DNA of 64,000 nucleotides, taken from assembly GCA_900230115.1 (NCBI GenBank), contig LT907983.1, forward strand, positions 3,363,001-3,427,000. The letters are read 5' to 3'. Under the pieces are notes generated by a model, which was given only the letters and a program-made list of their open reading frames with translations, had not been told where the DNA came from and did not search any database. The position numbers and the translations under genes are program-made. Below are positions 17,701 to 25,285 of this stretch, one piece after another (position 1 is the first letter of the stretch; the number at the start of each line of letters is the position of its first letter). The DNA is from Spirosomataceae bacterium TFI 002. Lineage in GTDB: Bacteria > Bacteroidota > Bacteroidia > Cytophagales > Spirosomataceae.

Positions 17701-17897
17701 GACCGCAGAATTCTAGTGTGAGTTTATATGACCTAAGAGGGCAAGTGATACAAGAGTTTATTTGGAATATAGGTGTAGGTAAAAATGAAAAAGAGATAAA
17801 ACTAAGTTCAATTCCTCCTGGAATCTATTATCTAAAGGTTATTTTAGATTGGTCTGATGGCACTGAAGAGTTAGTCAAAAAGTTAATTGTGAACTAA
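14742..17897 (+). CDS. C25 family cysteine peptidase with T9SS sorting domain (PorU-like)
   Basis: The 1051-residue protein starts with TTG, which gives a proper signal peptide (MRYTLAFLTLLYSLVGFGQ). A gingipain-type C25 domain occupies about residues 370-720, with catalytic H586 in AGHGSANVID and C620 in NGCGVGN. The C-terminus has a type A sorting domain (LNIFPNPG, then YDLRGQVI and IPPGIYYLKV). PorU is the T9SS sortase that removes sorting domains and attaches cargo to A-LPS. This protein matches PorU or its paralogue PorU2 in layout and length. It could instead be a secreted gingipain-like protease. No porV is adjacent. The gene lies alone after the acc terminator. Confidence 0.85.
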   Translation: MRYTLAFLTLLYSLVGFGQANRWIDYTKGHLEISITQDGVYELNKDQLIKYGVLTEEINSKKPHLFHHGIEIPVSWNGNTLQFFAKNNKGQLDSLLYRPYTARPTRTHPLFQDAAIYYLSWNDEPIKAWTPKVNSAATVQGEASIINKKIVEYNDQYSFNNSIGLLPVLQQSYFEEGEGWTGKFWSLDTTATFSIELENFDKSAKEDIQIAFQLNGRSNRNHHVMYEINGVSQSDTLFFGPFSHFEKKVTLSPSSFTDNKLVVKFFALKVFELDWVSLSRIEIQYPGLDKDKDYEFFVLSNRSVVKTCESCILIEDVNSENAVEVGSQNGSYNLEKGKFYKYFKNVLAPESIKLMKFKELDRTANYFIVTHSSLLKSANEYAAYRSSESGGGYSVSVVTSEDLYKQFCYGERNPVAIKNYIQWACNGDFKGKQLLLLGRGVSFPDVLKQWRDRDLVPTVGYPGSDVLLSAGLDFDYDSDVQAISTGRLNVTKDIEVLNYLAKVKEIESAPIAADWKKNFAHLSGGKTVSEISVLSQTLKNISPYAIEGLLGADIETFVKKSTTEVEDIDIASQVNEGLGMIAFAGHGSANVIDLNIGYCSPLENGFNNKGQYPVMYFNGCGVGNVFYRYDPLTTDWLLTPEKGAIAVFSNSFWSYQFSTQLFLDAFYQRLFSDSTTANLSLGELHKEVNQSLKNIKFNPYVLSNIHQLVLQGDPAIKFFPVEKPDYQVEESSIFISSSNLSQPIAQNDQLNIGVVIKNTGRFDKSRVSKANITITSNNQTNNFEQVFNGFARRDTLSLTIPNTPIEKIAVAIIGGDEYSVDNNFAELVISNWEEVGSRTSFPANVVPDNIGPVVYFKVDNKLIENETYINPNGSQEITLVDENPISAKIDKIKVELIQPGMTSFEEISLKSVVSKTPYELSFTPDINLVKGTYTVRVTGFDENGNSSKQFVRTFLVNDRRMDSQLNIFPNPGSIVSVASLETIAPERPQNSSVSLYDLRGQVIQEFIWNIGVGKNEKEIKLSSIPPGIYYLKVILDWSDGTEELVKKLIVN

Positions 17898-18538
17898 TTG
17901 ATTTTTTTATCTATTAGCTTATAAACCTTCTTTGTTCCAGAGCTAATAATGCCTTTTCCTACACAACTTGAAGTTTCTTGACAATATGCCAAGTCAACTT
18001 CCTCAGCATGTGAAAGGCCAGTTCCAAGCTCGTATATATTAAACTTTCTTTTAAGGTCAATTGCGGAAGAATCATTTTGTGTTTCTACTATGACTTGATT
18101 TGACTGAGTTGCGAAATATTTAGCGGTCGTGAGAATTGTTTTAGTAATATCACCATTTTGCCAAGTGCTACCATTTTGAACTGGGAAAAAGAGTAAATCG
18201 TTGTCCGATTTTTCATCAATTATGGTAACTCGGTTAGCATTTACTTTTAATAGTATCGGGCTTAAGCTATTCCAGGTGCTACCTTCTTTCGGCTTTATGG
18301 TACGAACAAGTTTATAGATTTGATTTTCTTTATCAATCAATTGGCTGATTTGTTCGCGATAAAGGTAAGTTGTGATTTTGGGTTCTTGCGTTACACTATA
18401 TTGTGTTTCGGTGTACTCATAGGTCCACTCATTATCAACATCGATAGGTAAAAAAGATCTATCATCAATAGTTGGTTGAGTTTCATTTTCGCATGAAGAA
18501 ATAGTAATTATTGCTAAGATGCAAAAGCATCTAACCAT
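17894..18538 (-). CDS. Lipoprotein of unknown function
   Basis: I chose ATG at 18538 because it gives a clean lipoprotein signal (MVRCFCILAIITISSC, lipobox ending at C16). An in-frame start further upstream would add nine polar residues. The mature part, about 198 residues, contains an NEWTYEYTETQY block and many beta-strand-like segments. No enzyme motif is recognised. It overlaps the end of the asparagine-synthetase-like gene by 25 bases, so the two are co-transcribed. Its 3' end overlaps the convergent C25 peptidase by four bases. It may attach to the outer or inner membrane on the periplasmic face. Confidence 0.7.
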   Translation of the reverse strand: MVRCFCILAIITISSCENETQPTIDDRSFLPIDVDNEWTYEYTETQYSVTQEPKITTYLYREQISQLIDKENQIYKLVRTIKPKEGSTWNSLSPILLKVNANRVTIIDEKSDNDLLFFPVQNGSTWQNGDITKTILTTAKYFATQSNQVIVETQNDSSAIDLKRKFNIYELGTGLSHAEEVDLAYCQETSSCVGKGIISSGTKKVYKLIDKKIN

Positions 18539-20193
18539 AATCCGAGACTTATAACTCTGTAGCATGTTTTAGCTTCTCTAAGTTTTTTATGTGCAGGAAT
18601 TTCCTTGTCAAAAATAGCATTTTCTGCGTTTCTATAGGCTTGTGAGTTGGCATAATTCCAAACTACATGTTCCGCCCTAAGTACATTACTTACACGAGGT
18701 ATAAGTTTCATGACAAAGTTTACATAAAAGTCGGTGAAGTTACTTTTATCTGTTCGATTTAAAACGACATCAGGAACTGTGCCTTGCATCGCTTGTTTAA
18801 GAATACCTCGAGTTTTGCCTTTGTGAAAATTAAGTTCAGAAGGGATTTTAGCAACAGTTTCAAGAATTTCTTTGCTCAAAAACGGATATGAGGTCTCAAT
18901 CTCATTTGCTTTAGAAATTGCATTAATGGCCTCCATTGCTTGAATAGAGAGTGTGCTGAGATTATTTGACAGTAAACGTGCAACTTTTTTGTGTCGAACC
19001 TCTGGGTAAAGTTTTTTTAATGTATTAGAATTATTTCGGGATGGTTTTAATGCCAGATCAGGGCTTTTGTTTGAGGCTTTTAGCTTTTGTAAAAACATCT
19101 CAAGCACTATAAAGAAATTCATTTCACCTCTTAAAACAGCTGGAAGAACATCCCGTAAGGATTTTCCATTTTTGTTTAAATAGTACCTAGTGATTCGCTC
19201 TTCGGTTTCTTTTTCACTTATATTCAAGTGAGAAAAGTACGAATACAAAGCAGTCTCAACTTCATCCCTTGTTTCGAGTTCTTCTATATAGTCCAAACCA
19301 TTTTCTAAAATATTATCTCCTCCATGACCAGAAAGGACAACCGAGTTCCCGAGTTTATTTGCTTTGCGATAGATGGGTATAAAGATATTGGAGGGGATAC
19401 TTAAGGTATCTGGACTGGCAGTAATCTTTATTAATTCTTTGGTGTTTTCAAGTTGATTTTTTGAAGCTCTTACGGAATGATGATTAGTTAGTTTTTCGTC
19501 GGCAACTACTTCCGCAATTTTCTTCTCATTGGCAGAATCTAAATTTGTGTCAAAGTAAAATGTGTCGAGCTTGTGGCTCGATAAATGTCGAAATACCGAA
19601 ACAACGGAGGATGAATCTAAGCCACCACTGAGATTAGCACCTGTACTTTGTTGTGGACTTAGCCTGTTTTTGACTGCGTTTTCAAATGCATTACCAAAAA
19701 AGTTAATAGGGTTTGGGTAATGCTCGATAGGATAATCAGCTGGTTTATAGAAATACTGTTTCTTGACTCCATCTGGGAAAATGATACAGATTTCTCCAGG
19801 GAGAACCCTTTTTATATCTTCGAAAAAAGTATCCTCATCTATAATATCGTTGTCAGATTCTAGGTCAAGATATTCGGAGATTTTGGATTCATTGTATGCT
19901 GGTTGAGTTTCTAAAGCTTGGAGTATGTATCGGATTTCGGTACTGGCAATGAGTAAATAGTTTTTGTAATAATAGAACAAGCTCTTTGCTCCGAACACGT
20001 CACGAGATAAGTTGGTCTGCCTACCTGATCTATTCAAGGTTACTGTTGCAAACTCACCAGTGAATTGTTGCACATTGGTGGTGTGGTCAATTTCTGGACA
20101 GGCAAATATGTCAGCCAAAAACATAAATGATACGCCATTAATGATTTTGGCTTTTTTACCATACTGTAAAAAGCTCTCACCATTGCTGAGCAT
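18514..20193 (-). CDS. Asparagine-synthetase-like protein without a visible glutaminase cysteine
   Basis: The 559-residue minimum frame has the AsnB layout. An Ntn-like N-domain (NLSRDVFGAKSLFYYYKNYL around residues 57-76, then IASTEIRYILQ) is followed by an adenylating domain with the PP-loop NLSGGLDSSSVVSVF at about 188-202 and LSGHGGDNILENG near 290. In true AsnB a Cys follows the initiator Met. Here the ATG at 20193 is not followed by Cys. The open frame continues upstream to a TAA near 20310 without any ATG, and protein-like sequence (GSFVHIQQFEKPLYDL) precedes the ATG. The real start may be a rare codon such as CTG at 20286. The substrate is unknown. Confidence 0.8.
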   Translation of the reverse strand: MLSNGESFLQYGKKAKIINGVSFMFLADIFACPEIDHTTNVQQFTGEFATVTLNRSGRQTNLSRDVFGAKSLFYYYKNYLLIASTEIRYILQALETQPAYNESKISEYLDLESDNDIIDEDTFFEDIKRVLPGEICIIFPDGVKKQYFYKPADYPIEHYPNPINFFGNAFENAVKNRLSPQQSTGANLSGGLDSSSVVSVFRHLSSHKLDTFYFDTNLDSANEKKIAEVVADEKLTNHHSVRASKNQLENTKELIKITASPDTLSIPSNIFIPIYRKANKLGNSVVLSGHGGDNILENGLDYIEELETRDEVETALYSYFSHLNISEKETEERITRYYLNKNGKSLRDVLPAVLRGEMNFFIVLEMFLQKLKASNKSPDLALKPSRNNSNTLKKLYPEVRHKKVARLLSNNLSTLSIQAMEAINAISKANEIETSYPFLSKEILETVAKIPSELNFHKGKTRGILKQAMQGTVPDVVLNRTDKSNFTDFYVNFVMKLIPRVSNVLRAEHVVWNYANSQAYRNAENAIFDKEIPAHKKLREAKTCYRVISLGLWLDAFAS

Positions 20194-20583
20194 AGTAAAA
20201 CCTTCTGGCCTTAAGATATTGGTGTAATAATCTGTTAGGTCGTAGAGTGGTTTTTCGAATTGTTGAATATGAACGAAGCTTCCCAGTGAGTTTTTGTTTT
20301 ATGATATGTTAAACTTAGCGAATTAAAACAAGTTCAGAGTTTTTTAGAAGTGTAAAAAGTATAGTAATAGAAGATTAAGTTTTAAACTCTTTCAATTGAT
20401 TATTTATACAATCCTTGTTCTCGAAATGTCTACGGGCCTATTGTAAATAAGAAATTTAATTTTGTACTTTATGAAGGTTAGGATTTATTGAGGCTTTTTG
20501 ACCAGATAAATTCAATAGATTTAAGAAAATAAACCAAAATTATAGGTACAATTTTATTCTAAATTCTAAAAAAAATAAGTTCT
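20194..20583. other. Divergent intergenic region between the asparagine-synthetase-like gene and susC1
   Basis: The first 93 bases probably still encode the N-terminus of the minus-strand gene. The remainder is AT-rich and has no credible gene. TAATTTTG at 20457-20464 fits the -7 consensus on the plus strand. It would give a leader of more than 100 bases before the susC ATG, but a well-placed -33 element is missing. No hairpin terminator is seen. Confidence 0.5.
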
Positions 20584-23500
20584 ATGAAAAAAACAATTTT
20601 TACTATTTGCATTCTGTTCATTGCCTTAATAGGGTATGGGCAGGATATATCAGGGAAAGTGACTGACCCAAATGGTCAATCTCTCCCAGGTGTAAGTGTG
20701 ACAGTAAAGGGTACCACGCGTGGTGCCATAACCAATACTAGTGGAGATTATAGTGTTGAGGCGAAAAAAGGAGATGTACTGGTATTTTCATTTATCGGTA
20801 TGATTGCCCAAAGTGTTAGTGTAGGTAATCAGAAAGTTGTAAATATTGTTCTACAAGAAGATTCTCAACAGCTTGGTGAGGTAGTAGTTACTGCATTAGG
20901 TATTTCGCGTGAGAAAAGATCCTTGGGATATTCAACTCAAGAAGTTAGTTCTAAAGAAATAAATGAAATCCCAGAAACGAACATTGTAAATGCCTTGCAA
21001 GGTAGAATTGCTGGAGCTCAAATTTCGCGTCAAGGTGGTGCACCGGGTCAAGGGTCACAAATCATTTTAAGGGGAATAAATTCGCTTAATCCTGGAGCAG
21101 ATAATCAGCCATTGTTTATAGTTGATGGTGTTCCTATAAGCAATGATATTTTTACTGTTGGTGGTGGAGATGGGCGTGGAGCAACAAATCGTGCTGCAGA
21201 TATTGACCTTAACGATGTAGAAAGTGTAAATGTCTTAAAAGGTGGTGCAGCAACTGCTTTGTATGGTGTACGAGCAGCAAATGGAGCAATCATTATTTCT
21301 ACAAAAAAAGGGAAGAACGGAAAGACGGTTTTTAATATTACGTCTACTGTAGGAAGTGATGAGATAAATAAGATTCCTAATACACAAAGAGAATATACAC
21401 AAGGCTATTCTAACGAATACGACAAAAATAGTTTTTGGCCAACATGGGGGCCTACTGTTGCAGAAGCACAGGCATTGGATTCAAATCACCCATCAGAGTT
21501 GTATAATAATTTTGAGCAAGGGTATCAACGGGGAAGTCAATTCAACCTACATTTAGATGCCTCAGGTGGAACGGAGAATACTTCTTTCTTTTCTTCTTTT
21601 TCAAAATTTGATCAAACAGGAATAGTTCCTTTTACTGATTATGGGAAAATGAGCGGAAAGGTTAACGGGACGATAAAGTTGAGTAATAAATTTACAATGC
21701 TTGCTTCTGCAAACTTTATAAACTCTGGCGGATTACGTACTGACGCTAGTGCCTTTAACACCCGCCTAGTATATTGGGCTCCTCAAAAAGATGTTTCGGA
21801 CTTTGAATATTCTGAAGGCCCACTAAAGGGAACAATGAAACCATATCGTCCAGAAATTGCTACAGGAAATAACCCAATTTATGGTAACAAGACTAATACC
21901 TTTAAAGATAATGTAAACCGACTTATTGGAAATATTGGTTTTAACTTCCAACCGATATCAGGTATGGATATCAGCTACAGGTTTGGAATGGATTACTTTG
22001 CCGACAGTCGTAAAGCCAGTGCCCCTGGCCCGAGTGGAATAGAAGGAGAAGCGATTTTCGAAGATAATGGCTTAGGATTCATTACCGAAACAAGAATTGC
22101 CAGTCGTGATCTTACCAATAACCTAGTGGTTTCTTACGAAAGAGATTTAAACGAGGATTTTGACATGACCCTGAGGGCGGGTGTTGATGCCTTTGAAAGA
22201 TCATATGATAGAGTCTCTACTACTGGAACACAGTTTGAAGTGTGGGATTTTATTCATTTGAGCAATGCAGCAAACATTACAACATCTCAATTTTTAAGTA
22301 AAAGGAGACTTGTTGGTTTATATGGAGAAGCAAGTTTTTCGTTTAGAGACATGCTTTATTTGACAGTTACAGATAGAAATGATTGGTCTTCTACACTTCC
22401 TCAAGGCAACAATTCGTTCAACTACCCATCGGTAAGTATGGGTTATATTTTTACCGACATGATTGCTGCCAAACCAAATTGGTTTGAATATGGTAAGTTG
22501 AGAGCTTCTTATGCACAGATTGGGAAGGATGCAATTGGAGCGTATTTAACTTCTGACGTTTATGGTGCAAATGCACCTGGGTTTCCTATTGGTGATGTAA
22601 CTGGTTGGACTAGACCAAATAACAAGGCTGACCTTAATTTATTAAACGAACAAACCACCGAAATTGAGATAGGTACAGAATTAAGATTTCTTAAAAATAG
22701 GTTGACTTTAGATGCCTCTTGGTATAAGTCAAATGCAATGAACCAAATTCTTGGAGTACCCGTAGCAAATACATCAGGTTACAGTACTTTCACGACAAAC
22801 AGTGGTGAAATTCAAAACTCGGGAATTGAATTGCTTTTGAATGCAGCAATCATTGAAAATAGTAACTTCAAATGGAATTTTACTGCCAATTTTACAAATA
22901 ATAATAATAAGGTAATCTCCATAAAAGACGGAATAGACAATATTTATATTGGAGAAGATTATGGTTACAATGGCGGGTCGGCATTACAAATTCTTTACCC
23001 TGGGTATTCTTACGGAAACTTACTTGGGACAAGCTATAAACGCTATTATGAAAACCCTGCAGATGAAGATCCATTAGTGATAGACAAGTCTAGACCGATA
23101 GTTATTGGTAGTGATGGATTTCCAGTACGTGAGTTAGAGCCTAAGATTTTGGGAAATTCTATTGCCAAATGGTTCGCAAACTTTGGTAATCGCTTTACTT
23201 ACAAAAACTTTGCTTTAGGATTTAATATTGATGTTCGTCAAGGGTTCCAAAAATTCAATTCTTTAGATAACTTCCTTGCAGCTTTTGGAATGTCGGATTA
23301 TTCTACCAATAGAAACGAAACTATCGTTTTTGAAGGGGTCACTGCCAATGGCGAACCTAATACAAAAGAGGTTTATTTGGGACAAGGAAATGGGCCAGAT
23401 GGTGTGAACTACGGTGCGGGTTTTTATCGTAATGTTTACAGAGGAGTTGCAGAAAACTTTGTTGAAGATGCTTCTTGGGTAAGACTACAAAACTTAAATG

Positions 23501-23712
23501 TGAGTTACAGTTTACCTCAATCTGTTTTGGAGAAATCACCTATTAAAAACGTATTACTTTCACTTACAGGTACTAACCTTTGGTTAAGTACGCCATACAG
23601 TGGATTTGATCCAGAGGTGTCGGTAAGTACAGGAAATGATCAAGGATTTGCAGGAAGAGGAGCATATCCAGGGTTGAAATCGTACGCAGCAACTTTACGT
23701 TTAACTTTTTAA
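20584..23712 (+). CDS. SusC/RagA family TonB-linked outer-membrane transporter 1
   Basis: The 1042-residue protein has a signal peptide (to about residue 19), a carboxypeptidase-regulatory-like beta-sandwich (about 21-105, with SGKVTDPNGQSLPGVSVTVK), a plug domain (about 115-240, with LFIVDGVPI and ALYGVRAANGAIIISTKKG) and a long beta-barrel ending in TLRLTF. SusC proteins import oligomers through the outer membrane using TonB energy, capped by a SusD lipoprotein. The susD gene follows 12 bases after the stop. No enzyme or regulator accompanies this pair, so the substrate cannot be named. Confidence 0.95.
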   Translation: MKKTIFTICILFIALIGYGQDISGKVTDPNGQSLPGVSVTVKGTTRGAITNTSGDYSVEAKKGDVLVFSFIGMIAQSVSVGNQKVVNIVLQEDSQQLGEVVVTALGISREKRSLGYSTQEVSSKEINEIPETNIVNALQGRIAGAQISRQGGAPGQGSQIILRGINSLNPGADNQPLFIVDGVPISNDIFTVGGGDGRGATNRAADIDLNDVESVNVLKGGAATALYGVRAANGAIIISTKKGKNGKTVFNITSTVGSDEINKIPNTQREYTQGYSNEYDKNSFWPTWGPTVAEAQALDSNHPSELYNNFEQGYQRGSQFNLHLDASGGTENTSFFSSFSKFDQTGIVPFTDYGKMSGKVNGTIKLSNKFTMLASANFINSGGLRTDASAFNTRLVYWAPQKDVSDFEYSEGPLKGTMKPYRPEIATGNNPIYGNKTNTFKDNVNRLIGNIGFNFQPISGMDISYRFGMDYFADSRKASAPGPSGIEGEAIFEDNGLGFITETRIASRDLTNNLVVSYERDLNEDFDMTLRAGVDAFERSYDRVSTTGTQFEVWDFIHLSNAANITTSQFLSKRRLVGLYGEASFSFRDMLYLTVTDRNDWSSTLPQGNNSFNYPSVSMGYIFTDMIAAKPNWFEYGKLRASYAQIGKDAIGAYLTSDVYGANAPGFPIGDVTGWTRPNNKADLNLLNEQTTEIEIGTELRFLKNRLTLDASWYKSNAMNQILGVPVANTSGYSTFTTNSGEIQNSGIELLLNAAIIENSNFKWNFTANFTNNNNKVISIKDGIDNIYIGEDYGYNGGSALQILYPGYSYGNLLGTSYKRYYENPADEDPLVIDKSRPIVIGSDGFPVRELEPKILGNSIAKWFANFGNRFTYKNFALGFNIDVRQGFQKFNSLDNFLAAFGMSDYSTNRNETIVFEGVTANGEPNTKEVYLGQGNGPDGVNYGAGFYRNVYRGVAENFVEDASWVRLQNLNVSYSLPQSVLEKSPIKNVLLSLTGTNLWLSTPYSGFDPEVSVSTGNDQGFAGRGAYPGLKSYAATLRLTF

Positions 23713-23724
23713 TTAGCTACAACA

Positions 23725-25128
23725 ATGAGATATAAATTATTAATAACAATATTGTTTTTCGGGTTCATTGCTACTAGTTGTAATGATTACCTAGATGTTA
23801 ATGTAAATCCTAATGGAGCTGTAAGGCCACCACTGAAAGGTTTACTCGCCAATGTTACTTACAATACTGGTGTGAATATGTATAACATGGGAGGTACTAC
23901 TTCATTTTATACACAATACCTAGCCTCTCCCAATCCTGCTTCGCCAACCGATGTGTATGAAAGAGTAAGTACTAGTGGAACTTGGGGTAGTATATATGGA
24001 GTCATGTCGGATATTTATGACATGGAGAAGTTTGCAAAAGAGAACAATTCGTACCACTACATTGGTGTTGCGAAGGTTTTGATGGCTATTAATCTTGCTA
24101 CTGCGGTGGATGCATATGGAGATGTGCCATTTAGTGAAGCATTGTCTTTTGAAACCATAGTACCAAAATTTGACAGTCAGCAAGAACTTTATACCAAAGT
24201 AAATCAGTTACTAGATGAAGCTATAGTGGAGCTGGGTAAAACAAACGACGGTGAAGCACTACCCAAAGCAAATGACTTTATTCATGGCGGAAGTGTTTCA
24301 AAGTGGATAAAAACTGCTTACACGCTTAAAGCTCGTTACCTGAATCACCTATCTGGCACTCCAAACTACAATGCAGATGCTGTGTTGGCAGCGGCTGCCA
24401 AAGGATACACTTCCAATGCTGACGACGCTCAAGTTACTCAGTTTCAGCAAAGAAATCCATGGGCACAAGTGGCCGTAAATAATGCAAATCTAGTTCTTGG
24501 TGGATGGCTATCGGAGCAATTTATTGATGCTTTGAATGGAACAACCTTTGGTACAGTAGATCCTAGATTAGCGAAAATTACAAGCCCCCTTCCAAATGGT
24601 AAATTCATAGGAACTGAAAATGGTAAAGGTAGAACTGGCGATGGTGCAGGAGCACAAACAGTCGTTTACCTTACCACAGATGGTTTTTATTCAAGTACTA
24701 ATGCTCCCCTTATCATTGCATCTTTTTCAGAGTTAAAGATGATTGAAGCGGAAGCTAATTTTAGAGCTGGGAATACCAATAAAGCATATGATGCTTTATT
24801 GGCTGGGGTAACTGCTAATCATTCAAAACTTGGTGTTGCTCCAGAAGCTACTACAAGTTATTTAGCATCTGGAATTCTACCAGCAACTGCTGCTGATGTA
24901 AAGTTGAAAGATATATTTAATCAAAAATATATCACAATGTTCCTACATCCAGAGTCTTGGGTAGATGCTAGAAGGTTTAATTATTCGTATGACAAATTCA
25001 CTTTGCCTGTTAACGCAGCATTGGGAACTGCCTTTGTACGTAGGTTAGATTATCCGGATACTGAATATCAAAGAAATGCTGCAAATGTTCCAAAGGTAGA
25101 TCTTACAACGCCTATTTTTTGGAATTGA
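23725..25128 (+). CDS. SusD/RagB family nutrient-binding lipoprotein 1
   Basis: The 467-residue lipoprotein has a lipobox near residue 19 (FFGFIATSC). The body matches the SusD-like 2 subfamily: NDYLDVNVNPNG at the start, the TPR-like helices, and the C-terminal block with FHPESWVDARRFNYS-like sequence. It forms the lid of the preceding SusC barrel and captures substrate. A strong terminator lies 14 bases after its stop, so the two genes form a closed unit. Confidence 0.93.
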   Translation: MRYKLLITILFFGFIATSCNDYLDVNVNPNGAVRPPLKGLLANVTYNTGVNMYNMGGTTSFYTQYLASPNPASPTDVYERVSTSGTWGSIYGVMSDIYDMEKFAKENNSYHYIGVAKVLMAINLATAVDAYGDVPFSEALSFETIVPKFDSQQELYTKVNQLLDEAIVELGKTNDGEALPKANDFIHGGSVSKWIKTAYTLKARYLNHLSGTPNYNADAVLAAAAKGYTSNADDAQVTQFQQRNPWAQVAVNNANLVLGGWLSEQFIDALNGTTFGTVDPRLAKITSPLPNGKFIGTENGKGRTGDGAGAQTVVYLTTDGFYSSTNAPLIIASFSELKMIEAEANFRAGNTNKAYDALLAGVTANHSKLGVAPEATTSYLASGILPATAADVKLKDIFNQKYITMFLHPESWVDARRFNYSYDKFTLPVNAALGTAFVRRLDYPDTEYQRNAANVPKVDLTTPIFWN

Positions 25129-25141
25129 TTTTTTAGATTAG

Positions 25142-25174
25142 AACCCCACTAGCTAAATTAGTGGGGTTTTTTTG
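25142..25174 (+). terminator. Terminator after susD1
   Basis: AACCCCACTA (25142-25151) pairs with TAGTGGGGTT (25159-25168) around a seven-base loop, followed by a T-run. Confidence 0.9.
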
Positions 25175-25251
25175 TGGTCTGTATTGGAGCTTAATCAGCG
25201 ACATTATAGATTAGACACTTTTTAAAATAGGGGCATTTGATATGCTTTTTT

Positions 25252-25259
25252 TATCTTTG
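25252..25259 (+). promoter_or_regulatory. Possible -7 element before the helicase gene
   Basis: TATCTTTG matches TAnnTTTG, 26 bases before the GTG start. The nearest TTTG upstream (25236-25239) is only 12 bases away, so a normal -33 element is not evident. Confidence 0.3.
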
Positions 25260-25285
25260 TTTTTGCTTGAAATTAAAGAGACGGA

